Assembly: GCA_032358255.1 (NCBI GenBank)
Contig: JAULBX010029931.1
Coordinates: 62,001 to 126,000 of the forward strand
DNA from: Heterotrichella gracilis
Taxonomy: Eukaryota; Sar; Xanthophyceae; Tribonematales; Xanthonemataceae
Length of the DNA stretch: 64,000 nucleotides
Reading direction: 5' to 3'
This document shows positions 11,649 through 22,241 of this stretch, piece by piece. Within the stretch, counting starts at the first letter, position 1, and every line of letters begins with the position of its first letter. Position numbers and translations under genes: made by a program. The notes under the pieces were generated by a model, which saw only the letters and a program-made list of their open reading frames with translations, made no database searches and was not told the origin of the DNA.

Positions 11649-13257
11649 AGCACGTTCGCTGCTGTCTTGGGGTTAATACCCAGTTGGCTAACAGTTTCGT
11701 CAACAGTGTAACGGCACCCAAAACAACGCAACAAGAACCCTTTTATGAAGTGTCGCGTGAGTAGCAAGGTTGCTCCTTTGCAAACGTGATGGGTCTGTCA
11801 GGAGGAACTGTGAACCACCCTCTAGAAAGATATCCGAGGAACCACCGACAAGTGGACCAAGAGTACTGTACGTTGAACGTTGCAGGAAAGGTGCAACCGA
11901 GAGCGAGGCTAGCAATTGAGGTTATGCGAGAACAAGCAGTGCAACAGGCTTGTACAAGTATATGCGACGTTCACCAGCAAGGCTTCTGGACGTTTCGTTG
12001 ACAGCTGTTGCTTGATCTGAGGAAGTTCCTCCGAGGGGTGCATGTGCATGTGGGCGCGATGATGTGTACCGATTTGCCGCGGGCATGTGATTCTTGCAGT
12101 GCGGCTGATTTGCAGGGACTGAGAATGTTCTGAAGGCACGCGTGGCAGCGGCCCAAAACCCTTCGAAACTAAACCAGGGTGGAACTCGAAGGGTGCATGT
12201 TCCACCAACGTTCCGCAGAGTGGCTGGAGTGAGAGCTCCCCAGGGTGTGCACACGAAGATTAAGCCTTGATCCCCATGGCCAACCCCGCCTGATTTGTCC
12301 CATGATACTGGGAAATTTGACAGCTTACAAACAGTCATGCTACACAAGGAGCGTGCTGCAGTGAACATCAATGGCACCAAAAGGAAAGGAACTAATAAAA
12401 TGCAGAATTGTCCGAATCACGCTTAGCTTGTTTGTACAAAGACTAACACCAGGGCGCGCCGCATGGCATACGCTTTAGCCTATGCTCTGCAATCAATGCC
12501 AGCATGCCAATCGCACATGGTATTGGAAGTGAAAAAGCGCAACAGTTTGGGTACGGAAAGCATAATACCAATTGATCATTGACGTGCTTAAACGACACAC
12601 ATATTTTAGCCAGGCGCCCTGGGACCTGTAATCCTGACACTGCCAGGCTGCCTGATCCAATGACCAAGCCAACGACTAGTATACAAGATTCCAACGGCTT
12701 GAGAAACTCCATGGAAAACTTCACCATTCATTGCCGCTGCTTGTGAGTTAGTGAAAATCTGACAGCACATGTGCGCGAGTATGCCTGGTAAAATACACAA
12801 CCTCCTACTCTGCCGGCAAAAGGTCAGCTGTAAATATACGTGTGGTAACTAAAGGTGCCACGCAAACCAGAACTGTCTACTAGGCATGGATTTGGTCCGC
12901 CAATATTATCACAAGGCTTGCATGACTGATAAACAAGTGCAAAATGACTGATAGCTTGAACATCGTCTCCACATCTGCCATACCATGCAAATCAATGCAT
13001 TGGCTCTGCTTACTGTGCAATAAACACTGTACAACCATATACACAGCAAAGACTGTTGGCACACAAGCTACGACATACTGTGACATGGAATGGATGTGCC
13101 ACATGCGTCATAACAGCACACCACATCGAATGTATCAGGTAGGGATCGCCTACTTTACACACCACTGGTTTTTGCCTTGCCTGATACAACCAGGGTCCAA
13201 GCTTGCCCACAGCAACCTAGCGGCGCCTCCAAATCTGCAGTCAACTGCTGGTCTGAG
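11649..13257. other. Intergenic; two uncertain minus-strand ORFs
   Basis: The minus strand has a 152-codon ORF (11922-12380) and a 94-codon ORF (12443-12727) opening with a hydrophobic helix (CILVVGLVIGSGSLAV). Joining them through plausible splice sites breaks the frame, and neither resembles a known family. No confident gene. Confidence 0.3.
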
Positions 13258-14979
13258 TTAGGCTGCCCTCCTCCTGCCCGCCTTCACAGTGAGCACCCCA
13301 TCCATCACGTCTGCCCTCAGGCTGTACAGGTTGACGTCATATGGCAGCTGCCAGGTGTTGACAAAGGGGCCAAACTCAAACTCCTTTCGAACCACCTTGC
13401 CCGACACTGCAATCAAGCAAGGCCATTCAATTTGGTTCTTACAACTCATGTTGTTGCAGCCCAGGCATGTAAATTGGCAATTGGCAATGCACTGCAAGAC
13501 ATGGCAAAAGCTGGACCTTTCGAGTAAATAAGGCGGTTGCTACAAGACAGCACACCATAGCAGCATCAAGTGACTAATGCATGTTTAATGATCAATACCT
13601 GGCTTCCGATTTCCTGAGATTTGCAGCTTGCGGCCACTACGCAGCATCACTCGAATGTCCTCTACAAAGCCACAAACAGCTCGTCAATCCGCAATGGACA
13701 TTTAATTCCCACCATAGCTTTTGTGAAACGCATGACGCTATGACTGGAGCTGTCAATGCATTGGTGCACCCAACCACAGCACAGCCTGCGTCATGCAACC
13801 ATTTTAATGGCTCAGTGCGCACCTAGTTTCACCCCAGGCACTGCCATGTGCAGCTCGTAGCCAAGGTCATTGCTTGTCACCACAGCCTGCAGCAATTTGG
13901 GGGTAATCATCATGCCAGGCCCACTACATTACGCATTGCAGAAGCATTATGGGTCATGGTGCTGAGGTAGAATTGACAACATGGCGCAGAGTACCCACAA
14001 GCATTACCACGCGTGGATACCTGTGCATGCATATGCCACAAATCCGAGATTAGCTGTGCACTTCCCCCTCATGGGAGGATCAAATAAATCGTCACCTGTG
14101 GTGCCCAGCCTTGGTTGACCCATGTCTTGAAGGGCGCAGGCAGGGTGGTCAGTGACGGTTTGCCCCCCTGTACATTCACCCTCGCGCGCTGGACCACACC
14201 CTTGCCCGCGCGCACAGCTGGCTCCTGGCCACCCCTTGCAGCCTGAGTCGGGTTGATGGAGGGCAGTGGCAGGATCTCTGGCTTGTGCTGCAGCTCTGAA
14301 AGCATTGGCCTGGCGTACGCTGGCTGGGTGTATGGTGGGGGTCTTGCCGACATGGCAGAAAGTGGCACAGGGGGTGCTGGTGGCCGCGGGGGTGGGGGTT
14401 GCAGCAGCTTCGTTGCCAACAGCAGTGCGTGCTCTGTGTGCGCAGCAGCAGGTTCCTGGTGTATGAGGGTTGGGTTAGTAACAGGGCGCTCATCACAGGT
14501 GGCAACGTGGCACTGAGCAAGCAATAACTTGAGGGCTGGAAGTGACTTTGGTGTGTTGCAGCAGTAGATATTTGACACAACACAGGAGGGTCTGAGACAC
14601 ACCTGGCAGGAGGTTGGGCGTGCGAAGGCGGTCTTGTCGCCTTCAGGGCGACCAAAAGCTACCCTCTGCGTTGCTGCACATGGCTGCACACCAACACAAG
14701 CTTAGTCATACATGGGCACAATTAACGCGGAACCCGTGGAGAGCACAAGCTCTGAAAGGGTGGAAAAGAGAACCCTTTGCACACAAGCCAGTCTGCAGGC
14801 AGATATTTTCCAATGGGCAATGTGCAAGTGAAAAACCAAGCTGCTTGTTGCGACACCGTTACCTGCAGCTCCAAGCTGGAACCCAAGCCGCTGTGCCCGT
14901 TGTTATTGGCAAAGTGGCCAGCAAATACTACCAGGCGTCTCGTGCTGAATCGCGGGGTACCGAGGGTTTGGCTGTCCAT
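13258..14979 (-). CDS. Hsp20/alpha-crystallin-domain protein, 6 exons
   Basis: Exons: 14863-14979, 14603-14665, 14096-14455, 13823-13886, 13599-13661, 13258-13406. They total 816 nt (271 aa) with consistent phases. The C-terminal ~95 residues form a small-heat-shock alpha-crystallin domain: a leading strand with GYELHMAVPGVKLEDI, then LRSGRKLQISGNRK, and near the end LPYDVNLYSLRADVMDGVL, matching the usual 'LP..V....A.L.DGVLTV' signature. There is no I-x-I tail; it ends GRRRAA. The N-terminal two thirds is unusual: a Pro/Gln-rich stretch (LLQPPPPRPPAPP) and basic segments without a recognisable domain. The family prevents aggregation of unfolded proteins. The long low-complexity N-terminus may set its partners. 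The start is taken at 14979 because an in-frame stop lies just upstream. Confidence 0.82.
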
Positions 14980-15720
14980 GTTGTCTCGTTGTGGGTGAAC
15001 CTAGGTCTAAGCGTCCACAGTAACTTGTCGAGCCACTGCCTCTGCTAGAAGATGGGTCAAGAAGAAACTAGCAAGTGCACCTATGGGCAAGTTGTGTTGG
15101 AAACACAACACATGCATGCATGCATAAAAGCTGAATTGCATGTAAACATGCACCAGAAGGCAGACGGGGGAGTGGCAGGGTGACTCACTAAAAGGCTCGA
15201 GTTCGGGCGATATGTAGTCAATACCAGATGACACCCTGCAAATTTCTAGTGCCAACTGTAAAAGTTTCAAGGTACTTGTGTTCAAACGCGGGCTGGTTGT
15301 CGTGAAGGGCATTTAAACGTTCGATGCGTATGCATGCATATGCCCGCCCACATTGCCATATCACACATTTTGCTGTAAATCTGCCCCAAGTAATCGTTTT
15401 TTATTGGTTTGAAGACGGCCTTACATAGATTAGCAAGGGGATGGCGCAGTTGCACAAGGTTCCACGGTTTGACGAGCAAGGACGAAAAACATTTTCTAAC
15501 CTTAGGAGCCCTGTTGCCGAGTAATAGTACTGAGAGGTATCTGTTATGCTTGGGAGATTAGAAGCATAACCACAACTTTGACCAAAAGAAGCTACAGAAC
15601 AACCATCCGAAGACTGGCACACAAATCAAGATGCGGCATCACAAGGGGATGCCATCAGCCATCGTGGCCGACAGTTGCAAGCAGTGACATAGCGGTGCAC
15701 CTGAGCAGGTAGTTGACTTC
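14980..15720. other. Divergent promoter region between Hsp20 and MBD genes
   Basis: The two genes are transcribed away from each other. A minus-strand ORF (15007-15312, beginning MPFTTTSPRLN) ends its open part at a good donor (TTTTA/GTGAGT near 15187) and could be a 5' exon of the Hsp20 gene. However, the reading frame upstream of the Hsp20 ATG has a stop, so it would have to be noncoding. A TATGCATGCATATG palindrome lies at 15329-15342. Confidence 0.4.
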
Positions 15721-18700
15721 ATGACGGTAGTAGTAGAGTCATCTGCCACCAACCAGGCGCCACCTCAAGCTATGCCTGCAGCTGCCAACGGCATACATGG
15801 TGAGCAACCCACGAGCAACCTTGACACCGAGGAACAACCAGACAGCAACCACAAGGAACCTCCACTAGAACCTCCACTTGACAGCAATCACGTCAATGCA
15901 GCAGCCAGTTCGCCTGCTGCCTGTGGTGCTCCCGACAGCAGCGAAACCCTCCACTTTGACGAGATCCTAGAGGGTTTGGCAGGCGCGGTTGAGCAGGAGG
16001 CAGCACTGGAATGGCTCAGCACTGCAGAGGCCATGCAGCTTCCAGAGATACCCGAGGGGTATGTCACAGTCGATGACCAAGGGTACGACATGCGGGTGGG
16101 CGTCCAGCCCAAGCGGCCGGCGAAGGTGGAATCGGACAGCGAGGATGCAGGGGAGGAACACCATGCACCGCGCAAAAGCAGCAGCTCAGGCAAAACTGAT
16201 GAGGCGAGTGAGGGCTCAAGTGGCGATGACAGCGATGATGATCAGGGGGAGGACAATGGTCGGGTGCAGCGCAGCACAGCCTCCTCCCAAGATCAGGACA
16301 CTGGTAGGTGCAACCCGAGGACTGCCTGTCTGATATGGGATTGTATGCCGCATCACAGCATGATGGGGTTTCAGCATTGCTCAAGCATTTGAACCCTCTA
16401 TTGGCGGTTGATGGTGTGGTGCCAATAGTTGCTGAATCATGTAGCCTTTCGTTGCAGGGGGGGGGGATGATAAGGATGCAGGTGAAACACCCAGAGTCAG
16501 GAAGACAATCAAGAAAAAGGGTCCAAGGGAGGTTGACTACTATGGAATGGATCCTGGATTGTTTCAGGTAATGGGGCGTAGTGAGCAACGCCATTTGGCA
16601 CATGCCGCATGAGCAGAACCACCATGCAATATGCTAATTATTTGGCTTTGTCCCACGCTTTGCATGAGCACATGAGGATACAGAATACAATTTAGAAAAT
16701 CTCCAAAAATATGTTCTGGTGTTTGTTCATGCACTTTAATGCGTATGCACCAGATGCAATTGACTAACATGCCCCATCCGCAGGAGGGCGAAGTTCCAGG
16801 AAGGCCCAAACAAGCCCTCCCGCCTGGCTGGAAATGCATTCGGAGGTCGATTGTCGAAGGTAGGATACACAGGGACTACAAGCTCTACTACAGCCCCAGC
16901 GGCCGGCGGTTTCAAACATTCGCTACAGCGGCAAAGGCTTTCGACAGTGACTTGCCCTCTAAGAAGCAGAAGAAGGGTATGTTGGGCACGCTGGGGAGAT
17001 GCTGCGTGCATGTGCCGTGGTGCACACTGTGTGTCCTTTTATCTGCTGCAGAATGTGGTGCAGTTTCTGGTTCAATAAATGATTCAATTTGGATATATTA
17101 TTGACTGCCCATTTCAGTACAAGTGCCTGTGCAAAATTATGCGAGGTATCTGCTTCTTATAGGGGAGGGTTGTGCATATGATGAATCATAGGCCGTGATT
17201 GATTTGATCAATGGTTACCGATTATCTGTGTTACCTGTACAACCATGCGCAGGTACGGCAACCATCAATGCGCCGATCAATGCGCCCAGCAATGCCCCCA
17301 GCAATGCGCCCAGCAATGCGCCCATCAACACGCCCAGCAAGGAGTCTGCCAAGGAGCACAGCAAGGAGCCCATCAGTGCACCTGCTGCTATTCCAGACAA
17401 CGCTGCAGACGGAGACGAAAGAGCGCCTGCTGAGAGAGCGCCTGCTGAGAGAGCGCCTGCTGAGAGAGCGCCTGCCAACAGAGCGCCTGCCGACAGAGCG
17501 CCTGCCCACAAAGCGCCTGCTCCTGCATCTGTGCCTTTCTCTGCAGACCAGCTGCCGCGCGGTTGGCACATGGAGGCAGTCCGGAGGGTGAAAGGGATCA
17601 AAAGCGCTGTTGACAAGTAAGCGTTGTTCAACTTGGCAAGTAACAATGTGTTCTGCATCTGCAAAATCCAAATGATGCACTGTAAGGGTAAAGTTTTTGA
17701 GACAGTGCTTCATCATTGGAATGGAATATCTCCACGGCAGCTGTTGGCCTGAGGAGATGCAACGCCACAGGGTAAATGCCATGCCTTCGTGCGTTTACCT
17801 TCGAATGACGGGACACATTTCTAATGTGCTGCATGGAGCATGTCACCCTCCAATTTTGTGCAAGGGGTTCATAACAACTTCAATTGTTTGTGCTAAAGGT
17901 GCAACTGTGCCTTTTCACAAATATCGTGATTGCGGTGCAGGTACTATATTTCACCTTCCGGCGAGAAATTCACCTCCTTGAGAAAAGCCCAGCAGCGCTG
18001 GGCAGGAGAGCCAAATTTCGCCCTCCTACACGAGGTTCTCCTGTCCATTGCCGCACACCCCTTGGCACCAGTGAGTGCTGGGCAGGAGCTGGCGCTGCAG
18101 CGGGCGCGGCACGTGCTGTGGGTGGAGGAGGCGATGCATGCGGGCAAGGGGGAGTGTGCCGTGTGCATCGAGATGGATGCTGGAGTGGGAGGCAAGTGGA
18201 GGGGGAGGGCCAGGGGTTAGATTGCTTGCATGGTGCAAGCAAGTTAAGTTACAGGAAAATTAGTTATACCCTGCACCCAGCCAATCTGACGTCAGTGCTA
18301 AGGATATCTGTATACCTGTGATATCTATCTTTCTCTTTGCGCCATGGCTTTTGGTGCAAAGAACCACTCTTGTTTTCCGCCCACTATTTGACCCCGTGAC
18401 AACTTGTGTTTTTGCAACGTATTGATGTCTCGTCCTTTATTGTGTGCAATGTTTTCCACTTTTGGTGTGGAATTTAGCCATCGTTTAATCTTTCGTTGGA
18501 CCAAAAGTGCAGCACACTGTAAGTAGTCATAGACCGGCCGTTTTAGTACAAATTTATGCAAGGCATCTGCTTTTTCTACGGCAGGGTTATGCGCAACTAA
18601 CTAATGAATCATAGGCCGATCGTTGCTTTGATTAATGATTATGGATTATCTGTGACAGGTGTGCAACCATGCGCAGGTACAGCGCCCATCCATGCGCCCA

Positions 18701-21160
18701 TCAACAAGCCAAGCAGTGCAGCTGCTGTCGTTCCAGACAATGCTGCAGATGGAGACGAGAGAGTGCCTGCTGACAGAGCGCCTGCTGACAGAGGGCCTGC
18801 TAAGAAAGCGCCAGCTGACATGGCGCCTGCTGACATGGCGCCTGCTGACATGGCGCCTGCTGACATGGCGCCTGCTAAGAGAGCGCCTGCTAAGAGAGCA
18901 CCTGCTGAGAGAGCGCCTGCTAAGAGAGCGCCTGCTGAAACAGTGCCTGCCGAGAGCGCGCCTACTGACAGCCCGCCTGCTGACAGTGCCCCTGCCGAGA
19001 GCGTGCCTGCCGACAGCGCGCGTGCTGACAGAGCCCCTGCTCCTGTATGTGCACCTTTCTCTGCAGACCAGCTGCCGCCTGGTTGGCACATGGAGGCAAT
19101 CCGAAGGGTGGGAGGGACCAAACGCGCTGTTGACAAGTAAGCGCTGTTGACAACAATGTGTTCTGCGTCTGCAGATAAAAACCAATGTACTGCAATGGTA
19201 AAACTCTTTAGACAGTCTTCATCACTGGAATGGAGTGTCTCCATGGCTGCTGTTGGTCTGAGGAGATGCAGCGACATAGGGCTATGCCATGCCTGGGTGT
19301 GGGGGTTTCGCTTAGCGGGACGGGACGCATTTCTGATGTGCTACATGGACCGTTTCACCCTCCAATTTGTGCAGAGAGGATGCAAAAACCATCAATAATC
19401 TTGTGCTATAGCGCAGCTTTGCCTTTTTACACATATTACGTTTGCGGTGCAGGTACTATATTTCACCTTCTGGTGTGAGATTCAGGTCCCTGAAGCAAGC
19501 ATGGCAGCACATATCAGCTCAGGGTGCCATGCCCTCCCCGCAGCCATTGTCAGGCCTCGCCCTCCTACACGAGGTTCTCCTGTCCATTGCCGCACACCCC
19601 TTGGCACCGGTGAGTGCTGGGCAGGAGCTGGCGCTGCAGCGGGCGCGGCACGTGCTTTGGGTGGAGGAGGCGATGCATGGGGACCAGGGGGAGTGTGCCG
19701 TGTGCATCGAGATGGATGCTGGAGTGGCAGGCAAGTGGAGGGGGAGGGCCAGGGGTTAGATTGCTTGCATGGTGCACGCAATCATTACAAGAAATTTAGG
19801 GTTTAGGGTTTAGGGGGACATCCTAAACCCTAAACCCTAAACCCTAAACCCTAAACAGAAATTTAGATGTACCCTGCACCCAGCACCCAGCCAATCTGAC
19901 GTCAGTGCTAAGGATATCTGTATACCTGGGAAACCTATCTTTCTCTTTGCGCCATGGCTTTTGGTGCAAAGAACCACTCTTGTTTTCCGCCCACTATTTG
20001 ACCCCGTGACAATGTGTGTTTTTGCAACGTATTGATGTCTCGTCCTTTATTGTGTGCGATGTTTTTCACTTTTGGTGTGGAATTTAGCCATCATTTAATC
20101 TTTCGTTGGACAAAAAGTGCAGCACACTGTCAGTAGTCATAGACCGGCCATTTTAGTACAAATATATGCAAGGCATCTGCGTTTTCTACGGTAGGGTTGT
20201 GCGCAACTAACTAACGAATCATAGGCCGGTCGTTGCTTTGATAAATGATTATGGATTAGCTGTGACAGGTGTGCAACCATGCGCAGGTACAGCACCCACC
20301 CATGCGCCCATCAAGGAGCCCAGCAGTGCATCTGCTGCCGTTTCAAACAGCACTGCAGATGGAGACGAAAGAGCGCCTGCTAAGAGAGCGCCTGCTGACA
20401 GCGCGCCTGCGGATAGCGCGCCTGCTGACAGCGCGCCTGCTGAAACAGCGCCTGCCGAGAGAGCGCCTCCTGACAGAGCACCTGCTGAGAGTGCGCCTGC
20501 TGAGAGAGTGCCAGCTCCTGTATCTGTGCCTTTCTCTGCAGACCAGCTGCCGCCTGGTTGGCGCATGGAGGCAATCCGAAGGGTGGGAGGGTCCAAACGC
20601 GCTGTTGACAAGTAAGCGCTGTTGACAACAATGTATTCTGCGTCTGCAGATAGAAAACCAATGTACTGCAATGGTAAAACTGTGTAGACATGCCATGCCA
20701 TGCCTGGGTGTGGGTGTTTTGCTCACCTGACGGGACGCATTTCTGATGTGCTACATGGAGCATTTCACCCGCCAGTTTGTGCAGAGAGGATGCAAAAATC
20801 ATCAATCATCTTGTGCTGCGGCGCAGCTTTGCCATTTTACACATAATGTGTTTGCGGTGCAGGTACTATATTTCACCTTCTGGTGTGAGATTCAGGTCCC
20901 TGAAGCAAACATGGCAGCACATTACAGCTCAGGGTGCCATGCCCTCCCCGCAGCCATTGTCAGGCCTTGCCCTCCTCCATGAGGTTCTCCTGTCCATTGC
21001 CGCACACCCCTTGGCACCGGTGAGTGCTGGGCAGGAGCTGGCGCTGCAGCGGGCGCGGCACGTGCTTTGGGTGGAGGAGGCAATGCATGCGGGCAAGGGG
21101 GAGTGTGCCGTGTGCATCGAGAGGGATGCTAGGGTGGGAGGCAAGAAGAGGCGGAGGTAG
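15721..21160 (+). CDS. Multi-MBD (methyl-CpG-binding-like) protein, 9 exons
   Basis: Exons: 15721-16303, 16458-16567, 16784-16976, 17253-17616, 17941-18191, 18677-19136, 19453-19730, 20287-20611, 20863-21160. They total 2862 nt (953 aa) and every phase fits. The N-terminus is acidic and Ser-rich (nuclear type). Four MBD-like domains lie near residues 243-285, 395-440, 632-675 and 833-878. Each has LPxGW, a basic strand and YYxSPSGxxF, for example VDKYYISPSGVRFRS, which is the core of plant and animal MBDs. MBDs 2-4 are on duplicated exon pairs. The first exon of each pair has Ala/Pro 5-residue repeats (xRAPA) and the MBD first half. The second has the other half plus a ~60-residue module (ALLHEVLLSIAAHPLAP ... 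ECAVCIEMD) that I do not recognise. The introns after 18191 and 19730 start with GC. Role inferred: reading DNA methylation or bridging chromatin. Confidence 0.85.
17105..18240 (+). repeat. MBD exon-pair unit 1 (oldest, most diverged)
   Basis: It contains the upstream intron end (matching ...ATGCGCAG before each unit), exon 17253-17616 and exon 17941-18191. Its linker repeats differ from units 2 and 3: four-residue NAPS/NAPI repeats precede the RAPAE repeats. Its second exon is shorter (251 nt) because it lacks a stretch present in the other units (HISAQGAMPSPQPLSG). Confidence 0.8.
18241..19800 (+). repeat. MBD exon-pair unit 2
   Basis: Nearly identical to unit 3 over exons and introns. The block from TACCCTGCACCCAGCC (18269) to ATGCGCAG (18676) recurs at 19870-20286 with few changes. 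The linker has roughly two dozen 15-base repeats encoding x-x-A-P-A. Confidence 0.85.
19797..19856. repeat. Head-to-head telomeric repeat between MBD units 2 and 3
   Basis: Three TTTAGGG units (19797-19817) are followed by a 6-base spacer and five CCTAAAC-type units (about 19822-19856), giving an inverted repeat able to form a long hairpin. It sits in the GC-AG intron that separates the duplicated exon pairs. Flanking copies of AGAAATTTAG on both sides (19790 and 19857) suggest it was inserted into the site, possibly during break repair. Confidence 0.85.
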
Positions 21161-21300
21161 ATTCTTATATCTGTGGCAATTGCCTTTCATCCTTGCACCC
21201 ATGGCTGTTGGGGCAAAGAACGACCCTTGCTCCTACCCACTACCTGACCCGTGACAGTTTCTGTTTTGCATTTGCTTGAACATATTGATGTATGATACTC
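19857..21300 (+). repeat. MBD exon-pair unit 3 (terminal)
   Basis: The last copy of the duplicated exon pair. Its linker has about a dozen x-x-A-P-A repeats. At the position where units 1 and 2 have the GC donor (G/GCAAGTGG) this copy reads GGCAAGAAGAGGCGGAGG and runs to TAG at 21158, so it ends in a basic tail (KKRRR). Confidence 0.8.
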
Positions 21301-22241
21301 GTCCTTGGCAATTTATTATGTGTAATGAGTGGAATGCCCTGAACCGACGGCGTCAGCCAAAGTGATTCTCCAGGAGTCATTTGTTCTGGGTACTTTCCTT
21401 TGCTTGGTGTAGCAGCAACCGTTAGAAAGAAAGAAAGGACGGGAAGGCACAGAGGCGTAATTATGGGACAAAGTGCGCTGACAAAGTGCGCATGCGTGTT
21501 CCTTTGTTGTTTTGTAACACGGTAACCAGGGATACCAGGGCGCCCACGAGGCCATGGCCGACAATGCCCTCAGATCCTCACAACCATATCCTGTACGTCC
21601 GTCTTCAGGCTCTTTCAAGCTGTCGGAAATCTGAGATGTATGCCTGCACCGTTGCCAACCGCAGCTGCACCTGATTCAATCAAAGTTTAAAAATCAGTTG
21701 CAAGACAAAAATTAAAATGAATTATTATGAAACACTGAAGCCATGCAGAAGCGACCAATTGTGTGTCGCGACTCTTAATTAGTCTGTTCGAACACTGCTT
21801 GTCCTGAACCACACAGCTTCACACGCCTAGGAGGCCTTTACTTTCTCGACTGTCAAGAAGCAACAGACAAACACGTTTGCAGTCGCCCACCTAAAGTTAC
21901 CTGCACATGTCCCACAAGATATTCCTTGCAAGTCAGGTTTTGATGCCTCAGTGGGCTCGAGCGCTTTACTTTGCTACGATCGTTGTCTACCTTGACCAAG
22001 AAGGTCAATACGAAGGGGAGTTACACCCTTTGCACGATACACATTGTACCTCCGAGTCAGTAACTGTTGCAGTGTCCAGCCAAGCTCTGCGATATTGATT
22101 TTTGGACACAAATTTTCTTCTGTTTCCTCACTCCAAAGTGGAAAACAGCTATCTTTTTAGGTGTTTCAGCACTAGTGGTTGGCTGTCAAGTATATCTGAC
22201 ACTCCTCTCCTCACTGAGCCACAGCACTTGACAAACACACA
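21161..22241. other. 3' flank of the MBD gene and upstream region of the NTF2-like gene
   Basis: No coding exon could be supported. Bases 21180-21330 still resemble the sequence downstream of the earlier MBD units (TTGGGGCAAAGAACGA, ATTGATGTATGA, TCGTCCTT), so the duplication extends to about 21310. Confidence 0.5.

Noticed and set aside
11922-12727. Two-exon secreted-protein gene
   Set aside because: The best splice join shifts the frame into a stop; kept only as uncertain open frames.
19797-19856. True chromosome end
   Set aside because: Homologous gene sequence continues on both sides, so the telomeric repeats are interstitial.
17215-20701. Several minus-strand ORFs with AGALSAG repeats
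   Set aside because: They are the antisense of the Ala/Pro linker repeats in the MBD gene; repeat periodicity keeps all frames open.
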